DNA of 64,000 bases. Source: Neelides folsomi (Eukaryota; Arthropoda; Collembola; Neelipleona; Neelidae). The stretch is from assembly GCA_034687125.1 (NCBI GenBank), contig JAQGBZ010000143.1:62001-126000 (forward strand), read 5' to 3'. The notes below the pieces were generated by a model. It ran no database searches. It worked only from the letters and a program-made list of their open reading frames with translations, and was not told the DNA's origin. Positions 38,983 to 51,030 of the stretch are shown piece after piece (position 1 is the stretch's first letter; the number at the start of each line of letters is the position of its first letter). A program made the translations under genes and the position numbers.

Positions 38983-41900
38983 TTCGGGATTGAGGATTTG
39001 GCCGGTGCTTTTCCTTCACACTTTCGGGTTTTCAAGATTAAAACATTTTAATCTTCGGCAATTTAAAGGGACCATGAGGTTTTTTCACTTTTGTACTTAA
39101 ACTTAGCTATTCAATTTACAATGTTTAAAGTAAAATAAATCATGAAGTAGTGAAATATAGAAAATGTTGAATATTAAACAGGTTTAACTTTTATATAAAA
39201 CCCAAGTGCTCTCAATTTGATTATATGAAGAAAAACGTTTTTCATATTTTGAATTACGACATTGTACTTAAATGTATTTAACATATTTAATGGCATAATT
39301 TTTTATTTTCATAAGATGCTTACTTTGTATATTTCACTAATAGGCGTAATATACGATTTTGTTTGCGAATGATGGGCTTAAAAGTTAAAATTAATAAACA
39401 TGTATACATATTTTATAAATATATTACATTCAAGTAATTTTTAGCATTTTTAGTTTAACCGTCATAAATTGATTTATAATGAAGATTTATAAGAACTTAA
39501 TTGTTATCAATACATGAATACTTATTTAATAAATAATTAATGTATACTTACACCTCGCTGTGCTCTATCATGTTAAGATAGCATGTAATATCCATTAGGT
39601 ATTTAATACATAAAATATAATGTAGATAAATAATTAAAATAATTAATTAGAGGTATATTACATATTAGAGGTAGTAACAAATACTCAATTAGTTTAATTT
39701 ATTATTTAATCAAATTTTATTTACACATTATGTGAAAAATAATTTTAACATTTAAAGCTCATTTAAGTATTAATATATTACATGTCTCTTATAATATCTA
39801 AAAGGAACAAATCTCTTTTGTATAAGTACATAAATATACATATAATATGTTTCTACTATATTAATTAAGAAATAATTGAGAAATATTTCATATTTTACAA
39901 TATAGTAAACATTGTAATTTTATAGACAATAGTTAAGGATAAATATTATGTAACTTGTTCTAATCTGTAACATTTCTTATCCAACTTTTATATTCATCAA
40001 ATGAAGCAATAAAAATCCGTTGCGATAAATATTTAATCGAATTTTCATAAAACTTATTATTTTCATACTAAAATTCATGTTTATAAGCACAAATGGAACG
40101 TGATCTTATGATTTAAGCAATTATTTATTTGGCATTTTTGCAAATATTTGTAAGTGACACTTTGATAGAGAAACACTTGACGTTTATTCAATAAATCCCC
40201 AAATTGATCAAGTAGGTTGATGGTGCGGGGATTAACTTCCCTTTTGATATTGGTAAATGTAATGCAAGAAAAATGGGGAATTGAGTCAACATTGAAGATT
40301 TGAAGAGAACCGGAATGAGGGATGTAAAAATGTATGGAAGTGTTGGACAAGGGTCTACCAATATAAGGGATTGTATTATAAGGGATTGTATAAGGGAGCG
40401 TGGCTTAATTGAAAGTGTGGGTTGCGTGAAGTGGCCGTGATTTAAAGGCAATCGCCCCTTCCTTATTTCATTGTCTCGAATCCCGAAGGCCCTGAGGTCC
40501 ATTTTGGAGATAATAGGGAACATAAGGATCATTGAGGTCCAACGTTGAACCTCCATGTGGTCAATTCATTATTCAATTCGGACATTGCGTATTTATGAAT
40601 ATTCTTGGAGTTCCTTTGCCCGTGACCACCTTTAACACCTTTGGATACTCACATGTGTCATCGTTCCTATTCCAACCACTTTATGAAGTGAAAAGCTGTT
40701 GGAAGTGGGGCATAAATTCGATCCGCTTCTGACAATAAGGAATTTATTAACTCCTATGCCAAAATAGAAATAGAATTAAACGGAGTTACCAAATAGCACA
40801 TTCAATTGCAATGCATAAATCACATTCAATTACCAAATTTAACATTATACGATACATTATACAAATAACATAGCGCATTTAACAATATACCTATGTACTC
40901 TAAATAAGTAATAAGATGATAAATTAAAATCTAAGTACATACTTCATCATTATATTATTCATCGGAGGTAAATTTGTTTTTAATATTTTCGGATATAACA
41001 TATACATACAGATATTACAGAGTTGATATTACTGATTGAATCAGGAAGTAGAGTTCATTGAACTTTTGACACAAAAATCCCTGTTTTAGACAGAAATGTT
41101 AAAATGAAATCTTAATAAAACTTTTAAAAGAAATGACGCGAAATGGATTTTTAGATTTAGTTCATATTCATACTGTATGGGTGTGAGATATATCAAAAAC
41201 TACATTAAACAAGTTAAATAGGAAAAGGTCGTTGATTTTTCCGTATTTCCATTTTTAAATTTAAACAAATTCCATTTTCTCCTTCATGCGTTCCAATGTG
41301 TCCTTCGGTTTTCTGTGAACTTTTTTCCACCCCCACCGAAATGAAACAACGTTGAAATGGAATTCACTATCATCGTGGAATTTTTAGCTTACGATTTAAA
41401 TTGTATAAAAGTTCTAAAAGACTGACCTCCTTCACAACTTTTCCAGGTTTCCTATAAAAGTAAGAGAAAAAGTTTGGTTTGAACAATTGAAATTACCTGC
41501 TAGGTTGACTTTATTAATAAAGTTAGTTGAATGGAAAGTAGGTCTTTTTTCTACGCCTTGACACGAACCAAATTAGACCATCAATTGAATTAATTTGCAA
41601 AGGACTTCTCCATTTGCTCTCATTCTTTATTAATTAATTTTGTATCGTTTAGTCCACGTGCAGCGGAGATTGGGAATAAGAGACGTTGGCGGTGGGAGGA
41701 TTAAAAAGAATTAAGAGGGAAAGTCAACAATGGGGAAATGTATGGCAAATGGGGGGATGAGTTTATTGGATGGAACAATGGACCATTGGAGGATTGAAGC
41801 TGGTTAGGGAATTGAGTGATCCGAAGCTATCAAGTGGTTCCGGATTCATTTTATATGGGAGAGCAAATAAGATCCGGTTCTCATCTCCCCGCTCAAAATA

Positions 41901-42690
41901 CAGCTCGTTCAGCCTCATCAAACGCCCTTGCCAAAACCCACGCCCATATAAAAAATAAGGATCGTGGATTAATCTCACTTCTCACTTCTCACATCCATAA
42001 GTTCTCAAATAAAGAGATTCATAAACCCTCGCAAAACATTATAAAATGAGTATTTACATAAAATGTATATTATGTAATACCAGGTAAAATAATGAAATTA
42101 CTATAACATAAAGTAATGGGAGTACTTAAGTAAATACAAACAATCAGTAGTCATCCAAAAATCATAACAAGAGATTTCCTATCTAAATCTTTCTATCTTA
42201 AAGTTATGCAGTATACTATACACAAATGTACCAATGTATGTATGTAAACCTACGTATATGTACCTGTACAATAAAGAGTTTTTTGCCTACTGTAAAATGT
42301 AATCAATCATGTGAATAGAAATCCTCATATTTGAAAGTTCATCTTTCGAGAGGTTCCGCCTTATTTTCATTTAATTTTTCATGGAGCATTTATGGCGCCC
42401 CATCTTCACCTTTTTAAATAAAGAACAATTAGAGCTTGTTTATTAATTACTTTCAAAACACAAATATAAAAGTACTTATAATTAGATATAATGTATTTAA
42501 TACAGATACAGATAATGCAGATAGGAATATACAAAAAACTTATTATGGCAGGAAATGAATATTTTCTTATTCACGGCCACATATCAATAAGATGATATTA
42601 TAATGAATAAGAAAGAAATATTTGTGAGAATGACCATTATGGTAAAGGAAGTGACGACAGCATAAAAGAGGGCTTAAGAAGTGTCTTCAT
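38983..42690. other. Intergenic, 3' side of RhoGAP and Hey, no gene seen
   Basis: About 3.7 kb of AT-rich sequence between the convergent 3' ends of the RhoGAP gene (+) and Hey (-). An AATAAA near 39133 probably serves the RhoGAP transcript. A short tandem triplication of a TATAAGGGATTGTAT-like unit lies at about 40360-40395. GC-richer patches occur at about 40440-40700 and 41640-41960. No exon or mobile element was supported. Confidence 0.5.
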
Positions 42691-42880
42691 CTTGGTCTTC
42701 TTTTGGTTGATTGGTGGGAGGGTGATGGACGGTGGCGGTGCGGCAGGAGGTTTAGGAGCGGTAATTAATAACCGTGGGGTTGTTCAGGCAGCGGGGGCGA
42801 TGGGAGCCGCGTTGTGGGAACGAGCGAGGAAGGAAGGTTCCCACGCGACCGACAGTACGAACGACACGCGTTAAGTCGGA
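42690..42880. promoter_or_regulatory. GC-rich island with a CSL/Su(H) paired site and CACGCG sites
   Basis: TGTGGGAA at 42813-42820 faces TTCCCACG at 42838-42845, with exactly 17 bases between them. Both match the high-affinity Su(H) consensus YGTGDGAA, and they lie head to head, the layout that lets two Notch-CSL-Mastermind complexes dimerise (spacing 15-17 bases in described cases). Two CACGCG boxes, a class of site bound by Hes/Hey repressors, lie at 42842-42847 (overlapping the second CSL site) and 42865-42870. The island sits about 0.87 kb beyond the stop codon of Hey, a known Notch target. Function as a Hey enhancer is an inference. Confidence 0.6.
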
Positions 42881-43711
42881 GTCCCACATCCGATCCTAAA
42901 ACAGATTCGCCACTCACTCCTCCGCATGGGAAGGGCCCATTATCCCTCCCGTATCTCTCACATCCATCCAGGGACCATCAGAGGAATCAATAAGCTCATT
43001 TTTCCCATCAATCTCCAACCGAGGATTAACCCTAATTTAAACAATATTTTTATTGCCGGCTTCTCTGCTCCCAGGAACCTTCCCAGGAACTTAATACTTA
43101 ATTACCAGATCTCCACAAAGGTTCATTGTGCCTCCGCCCCTTTCACAAGATTACAACAAGGAAAATTAATGAGAACCCCAATCTCAACTTACCCTTTAAA
43201 ATATCTAAATCTTTTATTTATCTTTTTTTCTTTCGTTTTACATTATATGCTTAATGATTTAATGATTAAGATTAAGCATGATTTTTTTAATTATGATGAA
43301 ATTGCTTTAATGACAATATTTTAATGTATGATTAATTATTAAAAAATTGAAATTGATTTGATGAATTCGATTTTTATTCAGCATGTTAATTATTGGTATA
43401 AAAGTACTTGTAGATATTGCTTTGATATTGGATAAAAATATTTACATTCGTTTTTGAAGCTTTAAAACATTAATTATACTATTTATTATAGCCTGCATTA
43501 TTATTTGACTAGAACAGAGATATTTAAATACCTTTCAAACGGGTCAGTTTCAAGATACTCTTTGTATTAAAAATCCTTAATATTCACTTAAATGAGATTT
43601 CGAAAGCAGTTTACATTCATAGTTTACATCATATGTAAATAGTACAATGCTTGAGCATCTTGGAGTGTTTCTTGTATTATTATTACAGACAATCAAGTTG
43701 AATCAGCTCCT

Positions 43712-46464
43712 TTAGTAAGCGAGTTCGGTGCCCCAAGGGCGATAAGGTTTCCCATCCCTTTGATAAGGGAGATTCGGGGAGTTTCCTTGAGGATGTCCGG
43801 GCATTCCCCCGTAAGGCCCCATTGGGCTCAGGTTGTTGTTGTTGCTGTGGATGTTGATCGAGTGTTGTTGCTGGATCATGTGCGGATGATTCGGAGTTGA
43901 GGGAAACGATCTTTGAACATTGTTCCCATGAACCATGTGCTGGTGGGCCAAATCTCCCATGTTCGGACTTGTGTGGTTCGAAGAATTACCGTAGCTTTGA
44001 TGACTATTCGTTGGAGATTCGATGAGGGTGGGATGTTGAGCAGGTTGCATAAAAGGTGAGCTTGGAATTCCTCCTATAGAACAAATAACCCAATTATTAT
44101 AATAATTATAATGCTAAATTGCTTATTTAATTTTACTTCTAATTTTACATTTTACATTAATTTGTTATTTTAATAATAATGTAAATGGGGCAAATAATAT
44201 ATACTATACAGATACACATGTATGGTTTTGTTTTAAAACAAAGGGCTTTGTCGGGGATATAAAAAGAAGAATTAAGAGTTTATAAGTAGATGTATTTTAT
44301 TCCATGTTGTAATTTATCTTGTGTTTATCTTTACATATGTATTTATTCTTGGTGGAGATTGGGGCTAATGAGTTGGTCGTAATAAATTAATCCCAGGAGG
44401 AGTCGAAATCAGAAATCTTACCAGTCTGATGGGGCAGGGAATAAGAGAAGTTGGGAGTAAGGCCCCATGACGAGGCGGTGGCTTGTTTGTTGTGGAGTTC
44501 CCGCTGAGAGGCGAAGCACTGGAGGTGGGACATGAGTCGGGATCGGAACACGTCTTGAGAGTCCAACCCTTCGCCCGATGCCAGGTATCGACCAACTTCA
44601 GACACACACTCTCGAAATCCAATGCTTTGATAATCCATGGCAAACTTCTGAGGATCGTAGGCCAACGAATCATAACCTTTAAAAATTAAATAAATATTTG
44701 TATTAACTTTCTCCGCGTGGAAAATGGAAATGAAAATGTATGAACTAATATCTTAAAGCTTTTAAAGTTAAATCCTATATATATATTGATATGTTAAGGA
44801 AAGATATTAAATCTTTTTCTATATTGTAAAACAGATAACTATGCTAATATGATGAAGATGAATGGTTTATAATAATATGGATATGGATTATTGGAGTTTG
44901 AGCCGACTGAATTTGGGGTATGGAGATGAGAGCATATTTAAATGTATTAACAAGGTGCATCCAAGATTTAATGACTTTAGTCTGGAACTCCCGACTCATG
45001 ATCATTATTGTCTGAACTGTTCATATATTAATTCATGGATGGAATTCTTGGGAGCAATTTTGGAATTAAGGAATTAAACTGTCGAGACTGGACCCTCTCA
45101 TTAGCCCGCGTCTATCTCCACCCGTGGGACCGGTGTAATGGATGAGAAGTAGCCAAGGTGGAAGCCTCGCTATAAGCTAATTTATGATTCCTCTCAAGAA
45201 GTAAAAAAGTGAAAAACCGGATAAAAGTTCAAGTATTGTTCATAGGGGCGGGTTTTGTCCCGTGATCGTCTCACACGATCCGACCGAGAGGAAAGTTGAT
45301 TCCGCTCTGGACAAGTCATGAACTTGGGATATTCGGGGAGGGCAAGTTTGGTAGCTCCAATTCTCCTCCTGCCTCGTATATTATTCCTCCTCTCGCACTT
45401 CCTCCCTCTTCGACTACTCCTTCCAATTCCCCAAGTCCTCCTTCATTACAACCGCGACCTCTGACCCTCCCTGGGAAAGGGAGCATATCTGCCCATTCAT
45501 TCCCGGGGTCGGATGAGCAGAACAAGGCGGTCCCTGAATCATGTTTGATCTCAATGGAGGTCAAGTCGAGTTTTTTGTGAGGCAAGTGAGCAGGAGACTT
45601 CCACTTCCACTACCAACGTGAGAAAAAGAAGATTGAGGAAAACGTGATTTTTTCTTCCAAGGGATGGAAAGGGTGAGATGAGGATTTTTGTGTTCATGAG
45701 ATCGTAATTGCTCTTATCTCTCGGCCGGCCCTTGGATATCCCAATTCCCCCCCGCATCTCCCGGATCGCTCGCCCTTTGAGAGAACGTTGGAGAGAACTC
45801 GTCCTCTCGATTGAGTGGAAAAGGCGCCAGACAATAATTTCCAAGTCGGCCACGGTCAAAGGCCAATTGAAGCCATAGAGAGATTAGGTTGAGTGGAATT
45901 ACATGGATTCCCATTGCCACCTCCGCCTCATTTCAAACCTCTCTCCCGCCTCGGTCCGCCTCCATGGCCAACACTCCAATTAACTCCATTCATCACTCAC
46001 CTTTCGTGTGGAGCATCTTCAAGTGATCCACCGTCATTTGGAGGATTTCCGCCTTTTCAAGCTTTGCACTCCCTTGCTTTTCAAATGCAGTCGGGACGAG
46101 ACGACGAAGTTCGGACAAACTGTTGTTGATCCGATCACGTCGACGCTTCTCGATGATTCCACGTCTTTTCTTTCGAGTAACTCCATGACCTCCGCAATTG
46201 TCACTTTCAGGCGGAGTCATACAACTAATAAAAATAAATATGTTATATTATTATAAAATTACACTTATTACGTAAATACTGATACAATCAATAGTGAATA
46301 TGAGAGAACTGATGCCAATTAATTGACTTATTCATTTAGTATCAGTAATATGATAATATTTGAAGTATAATTTTAATAGGAATTTTATTTTTAATTTCTT
46401 ACCTATCCTTTGTATCTGAGAAGAGATCATCGCAATCGCTGTCACTCAATGATCTCTTTGCCAT
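43712..46464 (-). CDS. Hey: Hey, bHLH-Orange repressor with YRPW motif
   Basis: Four exons: 46464-46403, 46224-46001, 44676-44422 and 44073-43712. They join in phase for 300 residues. The bHLH domain ([20 protein letters not shown] and [20 protein letters not shown]) is almost identical to vertebrate HEY1/2, with Gly rather than Pro in the basic region, which separates Hey from Hes. The Orange domain follows ([35 protein letters not shown]), then a His/Asn/Gln/Pro-rich linker and the terminal [10 protein letters not shown]. Hey proteins are nuclear repressors that bind E-box/CACGYG sites as homodimers or with Hes partners, and are switched on by Notch. The protein is complete. The 1.3 kb intron between exons 2 and 3 is unusually GC-rich at 45050-46000 and contains a single Su(H) match (CGTGAGAAA at 45617-45625). 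Confidence 0.96.
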
Positions 46465-46930
46465 CTTGAAATACTGCAGTTTGGAAAAATTCAAAAACTC
46501 ACATCTCCTTTTACACTTTCACTTCCCAAAATTAATCTCTTTTGGGTCTCAGAATGACAATTAAGTTTAATTAAAATTTCCGATTTTTGAAGTTTTAAGT
46601 TAATTAGAGTTAGTTGAGTTCCGGGGTGTTAAATGAGGAAATTGGTGAAACGAGTAATAATTGTTTAACGGAAGGCCAGACTTGTTGCACACGTATAGGG
46701 AAGGGTCGGGTCATTCGGAGTTTGAGAGAGCAAGGAAGTGGAAGTTGCTCGCCGTAGTTCGGCCACGTGTCTGACGGTTGCGGTGCAAGTGACGGTGGGT
46801 CGTTTGGACTTCTCCCCCGATCGTGCACAGGGAGCCTTAAGGGCCCCTTTTTGCACCCCCGTCGGATGTGTGTGGGTCCGTCGAACGATCCACCCCCGGC
46901 TCGACTCGTGAGAACCTCCCTTTTTTATAG
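46465..46930 (-). promoter_or_regulatory. Hey promoter / 5' UTR region with TATA, E-box and Su(H) match
   Basis: On the minus strand CTATAAAAAA lies at 46930-46921, about 460 bases upstream of the Hey ATG. A perfect Su(H) match CGTGAGAAC lies at 46907-46915, 6 bases from the TATA-like sequence. A palindromic CACGTG at 46764-46769 could be bound by Hey itself or another bHLH factor. The stretch is GC-rich in its middle part. The transcription start has not been shown, and a single Su(H) match can occur by chance. Confidence 0.45.
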
Positions 46931-49900
46931 GGAATCCTTATGAACAACCCACTGCGACTTTTTCGCAGGAGCTCCATTAAACCATACCCGAATTATTCAA
47001 CAACACATACCTTATAAGAACTTATAACAAGATAGTATAATATCCTTACTAATGGTAATGAATGTTCTCTAGAACATTTATGGATGTTATGTACAATCTA
47101 CATACATCAGATATATTCATTATTCTTGAGTGTCATTATCTTATTAAAAGATGAAAAAACTCATACACAAGTTCTTTTAATTAACCTCACTCAAATCTCC
47201 CATAATTCTTCACTCTAACATTCTTTCTTTTCTAATATAAATTACATATCCTAAAAAGAACTCAAAAAATCTTTTCATAAATTGTTTTTATATTAAATTC
47301 TGCATCCTGTACATTTCAAGGTTTTATTACATTGAATTACATTGAATTATGAAATTACATAAGATAATATTTATTGTTAGTTATAAACCGAATGAACAAA
47401 TTTTGCTTGTTTTAATTGAATTTGAGCTTGCAATTGACCAAAAGAGTAAAGAGGACAAATAAATATCTTAAAGGTACAAGTACGATATAATATGAATCGA
47501 CAGAAGGAACAGAAGAACATGAGCTTTTTACTTAAAGTTATGAATGAAAACCCGTTGTTCAAACAGGTTGGGTTCAAGAATATCCTTCTTATTCACTACA
47601 ACTCTTTGTAAAGGTTGAAGAGACCGGAAGTTGAAAAAGGTTCAAGTAGAAGACGAAGGAAAGAAACAGGTGGGAGGGAAATGGAAGTGGAGCAAAAGAT
47701 CAGATACTTTTACCACTTAAATAGACCAATCCTCAAGGAATAAAAGCCTTTTAAGGGAATTTTAATCCAATGTTTACATTCCTCTAACAAGGATTTTATA
47801 TTCAACTCTCTTAAAAATCTGAATTTGAGGATTTAAAGGACAAAGGCCCATACTCGAAAACCAGAAAAGCCCAGACTTAGACCACAAATACTTCTTTTTA
47901 CAACGTTACATCACATCCCATTCATAGTCATTTGTTGGACATTTAAGAGCCGGAAACGTGTGTTGAGAAAGGATTCCAAGGGATCGGGTCCAAAAATAAG
48001 CCTTCGACCAATCCACCTGTTTACCTAATTCCCGGAAATCTTTTTTCTCCTCCAAACCCTCTTTTTAGCCCAAAAGGGGCAAAGGAGCGAACGAGATGCC
48101 CACACGAGTCCGGAAACGTGGCTTTTATAATCACAAGAAGGTTTGAGAGTAAAATTACGACAAACCCCACAAATCACAACAGGGTTTAAAGAGGTCCGAG
48201 TTTTTTCTCTCAGAACCCCTTTTTCCCGGAAAGCGGAAAGGACTTTGGCCTTGCGTCACTCGTGTGAGTCGCACTCGTCTTATTCTCCTCCTGGAGTGTG
48301 GCATGGACCATGGAGGGAAAATATTGGATGGGATCAACAACAATCAAACTTTTTCATCAGTCCCTTTCCCAAGACTCTCAATGGTCACACATTCAAGACT
48401 TTGATTCGCATTTGAGTGAGGGCATTGAGAGGGAAACGAGGCTCATCGGATCCCCCGAATCTCGGCCTGGGAAAACTCCGTTCCCACCATATAGCCCAAA
48501 CTGGGCCTTCCCTAACTACTCATAGGGCCTTATATCCAGATGGTTTGAACAAGGGGAACCTCAACAGGAGCGGAGATAGGGCGAGGAAACAAAAGGGAAA
48601 AGGCCGTTCCCATCATAAGCCAAAGGACACCAGCCGACCTTCCCCCATTAGGGAGCCCCTGCAAAAACCACCCCTTATACACACACATTCATCTCATACA
48701 ATATATCATATATCCATGTATAATTTAACAAATACCCTTATTTTAATGAGGAGAATACCTTTTTCATACATGGATATACCATACATACATTCACGGTATA
48801 ATAATACAGTATGCATTTAAACCCATGTAAATATCTGTATATTCGGATTACACATGCAAGAATACAATTCACCTGTTTAGCCTTTTAATCCGCTTTTGTC
48901 ATATGTCATATACAATAGTATAACTTATAAAGCGAATGAATGGGAGAATATGTCCCTATGTTCCCAATGCTTTCTCCCTCTCAAAACTCTCAATCCTTCC
49001 TCAAGCGAGTCGAGATTGAGAAAGCAAAGATTTGTAAGTATCTCGCTTTCAAAGGGAGATTGTGAATGAAAAAAGGAATGAATGGAACAAGGGACTTGGT
49101 CTGGGTGTTTTCCTTCGGCCACCCTTCGGCGGATTGTATTTTATAAATGCTCATTCTCTTAATGCCACCTTGCCCTTCCCCACAGGATCCCAAAAGGAGG
49201 TTCATGGAGGTAAGAGGAGGAAGAGGGCCGGAGACAAACGAGGAGAGAGGTCATCATAATGATAGAGGAAATAAGAGACCTTCCGACCCCGCTCAAACTC
49301 TCCCACTTCCCGCTCCCACTCCGCTCCCATTAACAACAACCCTACAATGATCTTCCTCTATACCATTCTCATATACAGATCTCTTCTTTCACATCTCTGG
49401 TGGAGTTCTAGGGAGGATCTTTGGGAAGACCTTTTTGCTACTAGACAATTATACCTTCCAGTTACAATCCCAACCTCTTAAATATACATTTCCGATCCTT
49501 TACACGAACAATGGTTATCCAATTTAATCATGACACGTTCATAAATAATAACCTTACAATCTTTACCACTAAAAATAAGTTGCTTTAACTTAGTTAGTTA
49601 AATTCATATTATACTTATGTATGATATTCAGATACAGATACTTGTAAATTGTTGAATGTGAGCTTATTCATTACAATTTTACATAGATAAGTCTCATTAG
49701 CCCATATGACTCTTTTGTGCATATGGTTTAGAGATGATTCCGGGTCCTGATACGCGGCACTTCCTTAATGCACTTTGCACACTTGCTCTTCTATCCGTTA
49801 TGTATATGGTTTCGTGTGGTTGTGTGATATAAGAAATGTTATTCCCCACTTCCTTTTCCGGTTGAAGATTCTGCACTTTGCATTCACTTTGATGGTCCTT

Positions 49901-50900
49901 TAATTACGAGGTTGTGTGAGGGATTGTATGGAAATGAGCATCTGTTATTCTTTCTCGGATCTCCCGGTCGTGGGAGACGAAGGAGAATTATGCGATAAGG
50001 AGTCTCTCGAGCCTCTGTCACTCTTTCCCACACTCTTCTCCATCTTCATCTCGGGACGAGTGGGCGAAGGAAATGATTGATAGATTTAATCTCGAACCCA
50101 AAAGCCACTCGTCCTCTCCAGTGCAGGAACCTTCCCGCCCCTCTCGGGTTACCTGCTGCCATTTACCCTTTCTTTTCATCTTCCTTTCATGCTGGGCGAT
50201 TCTCGTTCCCATTCCTTCCCTTCGGACTCTTTCCATATCCAGACTTCACCTGTGCCCTTCCGCACCCTCAGACAAATCAATCGATTGAGATCTTAAACAT
50301 TTGCATATCTCTCCTATCTCCTTCTTTGTCTGCCAGGTTTCTCCTACTTTTATTGAATCACATTCTCATTTCGATCACTCGGCCGTCATGTTTATTCTCA
50401 CTGCAGTGCTTGTACCTGTTGACGGATGAGTTCGGCTTTAGACTTTTCAATCAAATTGTAATTGTATTATGTCTTTCGGATACGATCGCATATTTGATTT
50501 GATTAATTGCTTCCATTATGGCCATATTCATCATCCAGACTTATTAGTCAGCCACTGGGTCATTAAATTAAAGCATTTAACTTTATATTAATTAACAATA
50601 AGATAAGTATACTGCCAATTAGTACATAATACCTATTTGTATAATAAGTATATTGAGTTGACCGAATGATTTTCTTATAAGAAGAGAAATTTTTTTTGTA
50701 AGCCATTCAGAGTTTCACTTGAGTGGATTATTTGATAACAAGGAGCAAATGAAATAAAGGATTGTTCTCAATTGTCAATCAATTGGTCTGATCTTGTCAA
50801 GGTCCTTGATGAAGAAGGGAAATTATGAGTTGGCAATTTGAGGGCGGTGGAGAGTGTTCCATAGGGAGGATAGGAACTACGTGAGGGTAATTGGGAGTTG
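46931..50900. other. Intergenic region upstream of Hey, no gene seen
   Basis: About 4 kb with GC-richer blocks at about 47900-48680, 49050-49340 and 49880-50400. They are separated by AT-rich spacers. Frames open on several strands at once in these blocks and show no conserved motif, so they are read as noncoding. The blocks could be regulatory elements of Hey or of the receptor gene further right. A single Su(H) match lies at 50024-50032. Confidence 0.45.
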
Positions 50901-50939
50901 GGGTGGCCCTGTGGTTGCGTCTCGTCTACGTGTGTGAGA

Positions 50940-51030
50940 GGAAGAAGGGGTGAATTCGGTTCGTGTGAACAGAAGCGACCCTCCATTTCCCACGGCAGCT
51001 CCAGCTCAATGTCAACCTCCCCTCACCTGC
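50940..51030. promoter_or_regulatory. Second CSL/Su(H) paired site
   Basis: CGTGTGAA at 50962-50969 faces TTCCCACG at 50987-50994, with 17 bases between, the same head-to-head layout and the same spacer length as the pair at 42813-42845. Both halves fit YGTGDGAA. The site lies about 4 kb upstream of the Hey TATA-like sequence, in a GC-richer island that also carries an E-box (CACCTG near 51025). Hey is the nearest recognised Notch target gene. Enhancer activity is an inference. Confidence 0.55.

Noticed and set aside
42692-42874. Plus-strand Gly/Ala-rich open frame
   Set aside because: Low-complexity frame inside the GC-rich island; the island is better explained as regulatory DNA.
45617-45625. 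Single Su(H) matches here and at 50024, 51856 and near 57870
   Set aside because: About a dozen single YGTGDGAA matches are expected by chance in 64 kb; only the two paired sites and the promoter-proximal one were kept.
48143-48820. Overlapping plus-strand frames of 75-134 codons
   Set aside because: Several frames open simultaneously in a GC-rich block, no ATG starts and no motif.
50077-50502. Plus-strand frame of 141 codons with hydrophobic stretches
   Set aside because: Starts at TTG, no conserved motif, and the hydrophobicity follows from T-rich composition.
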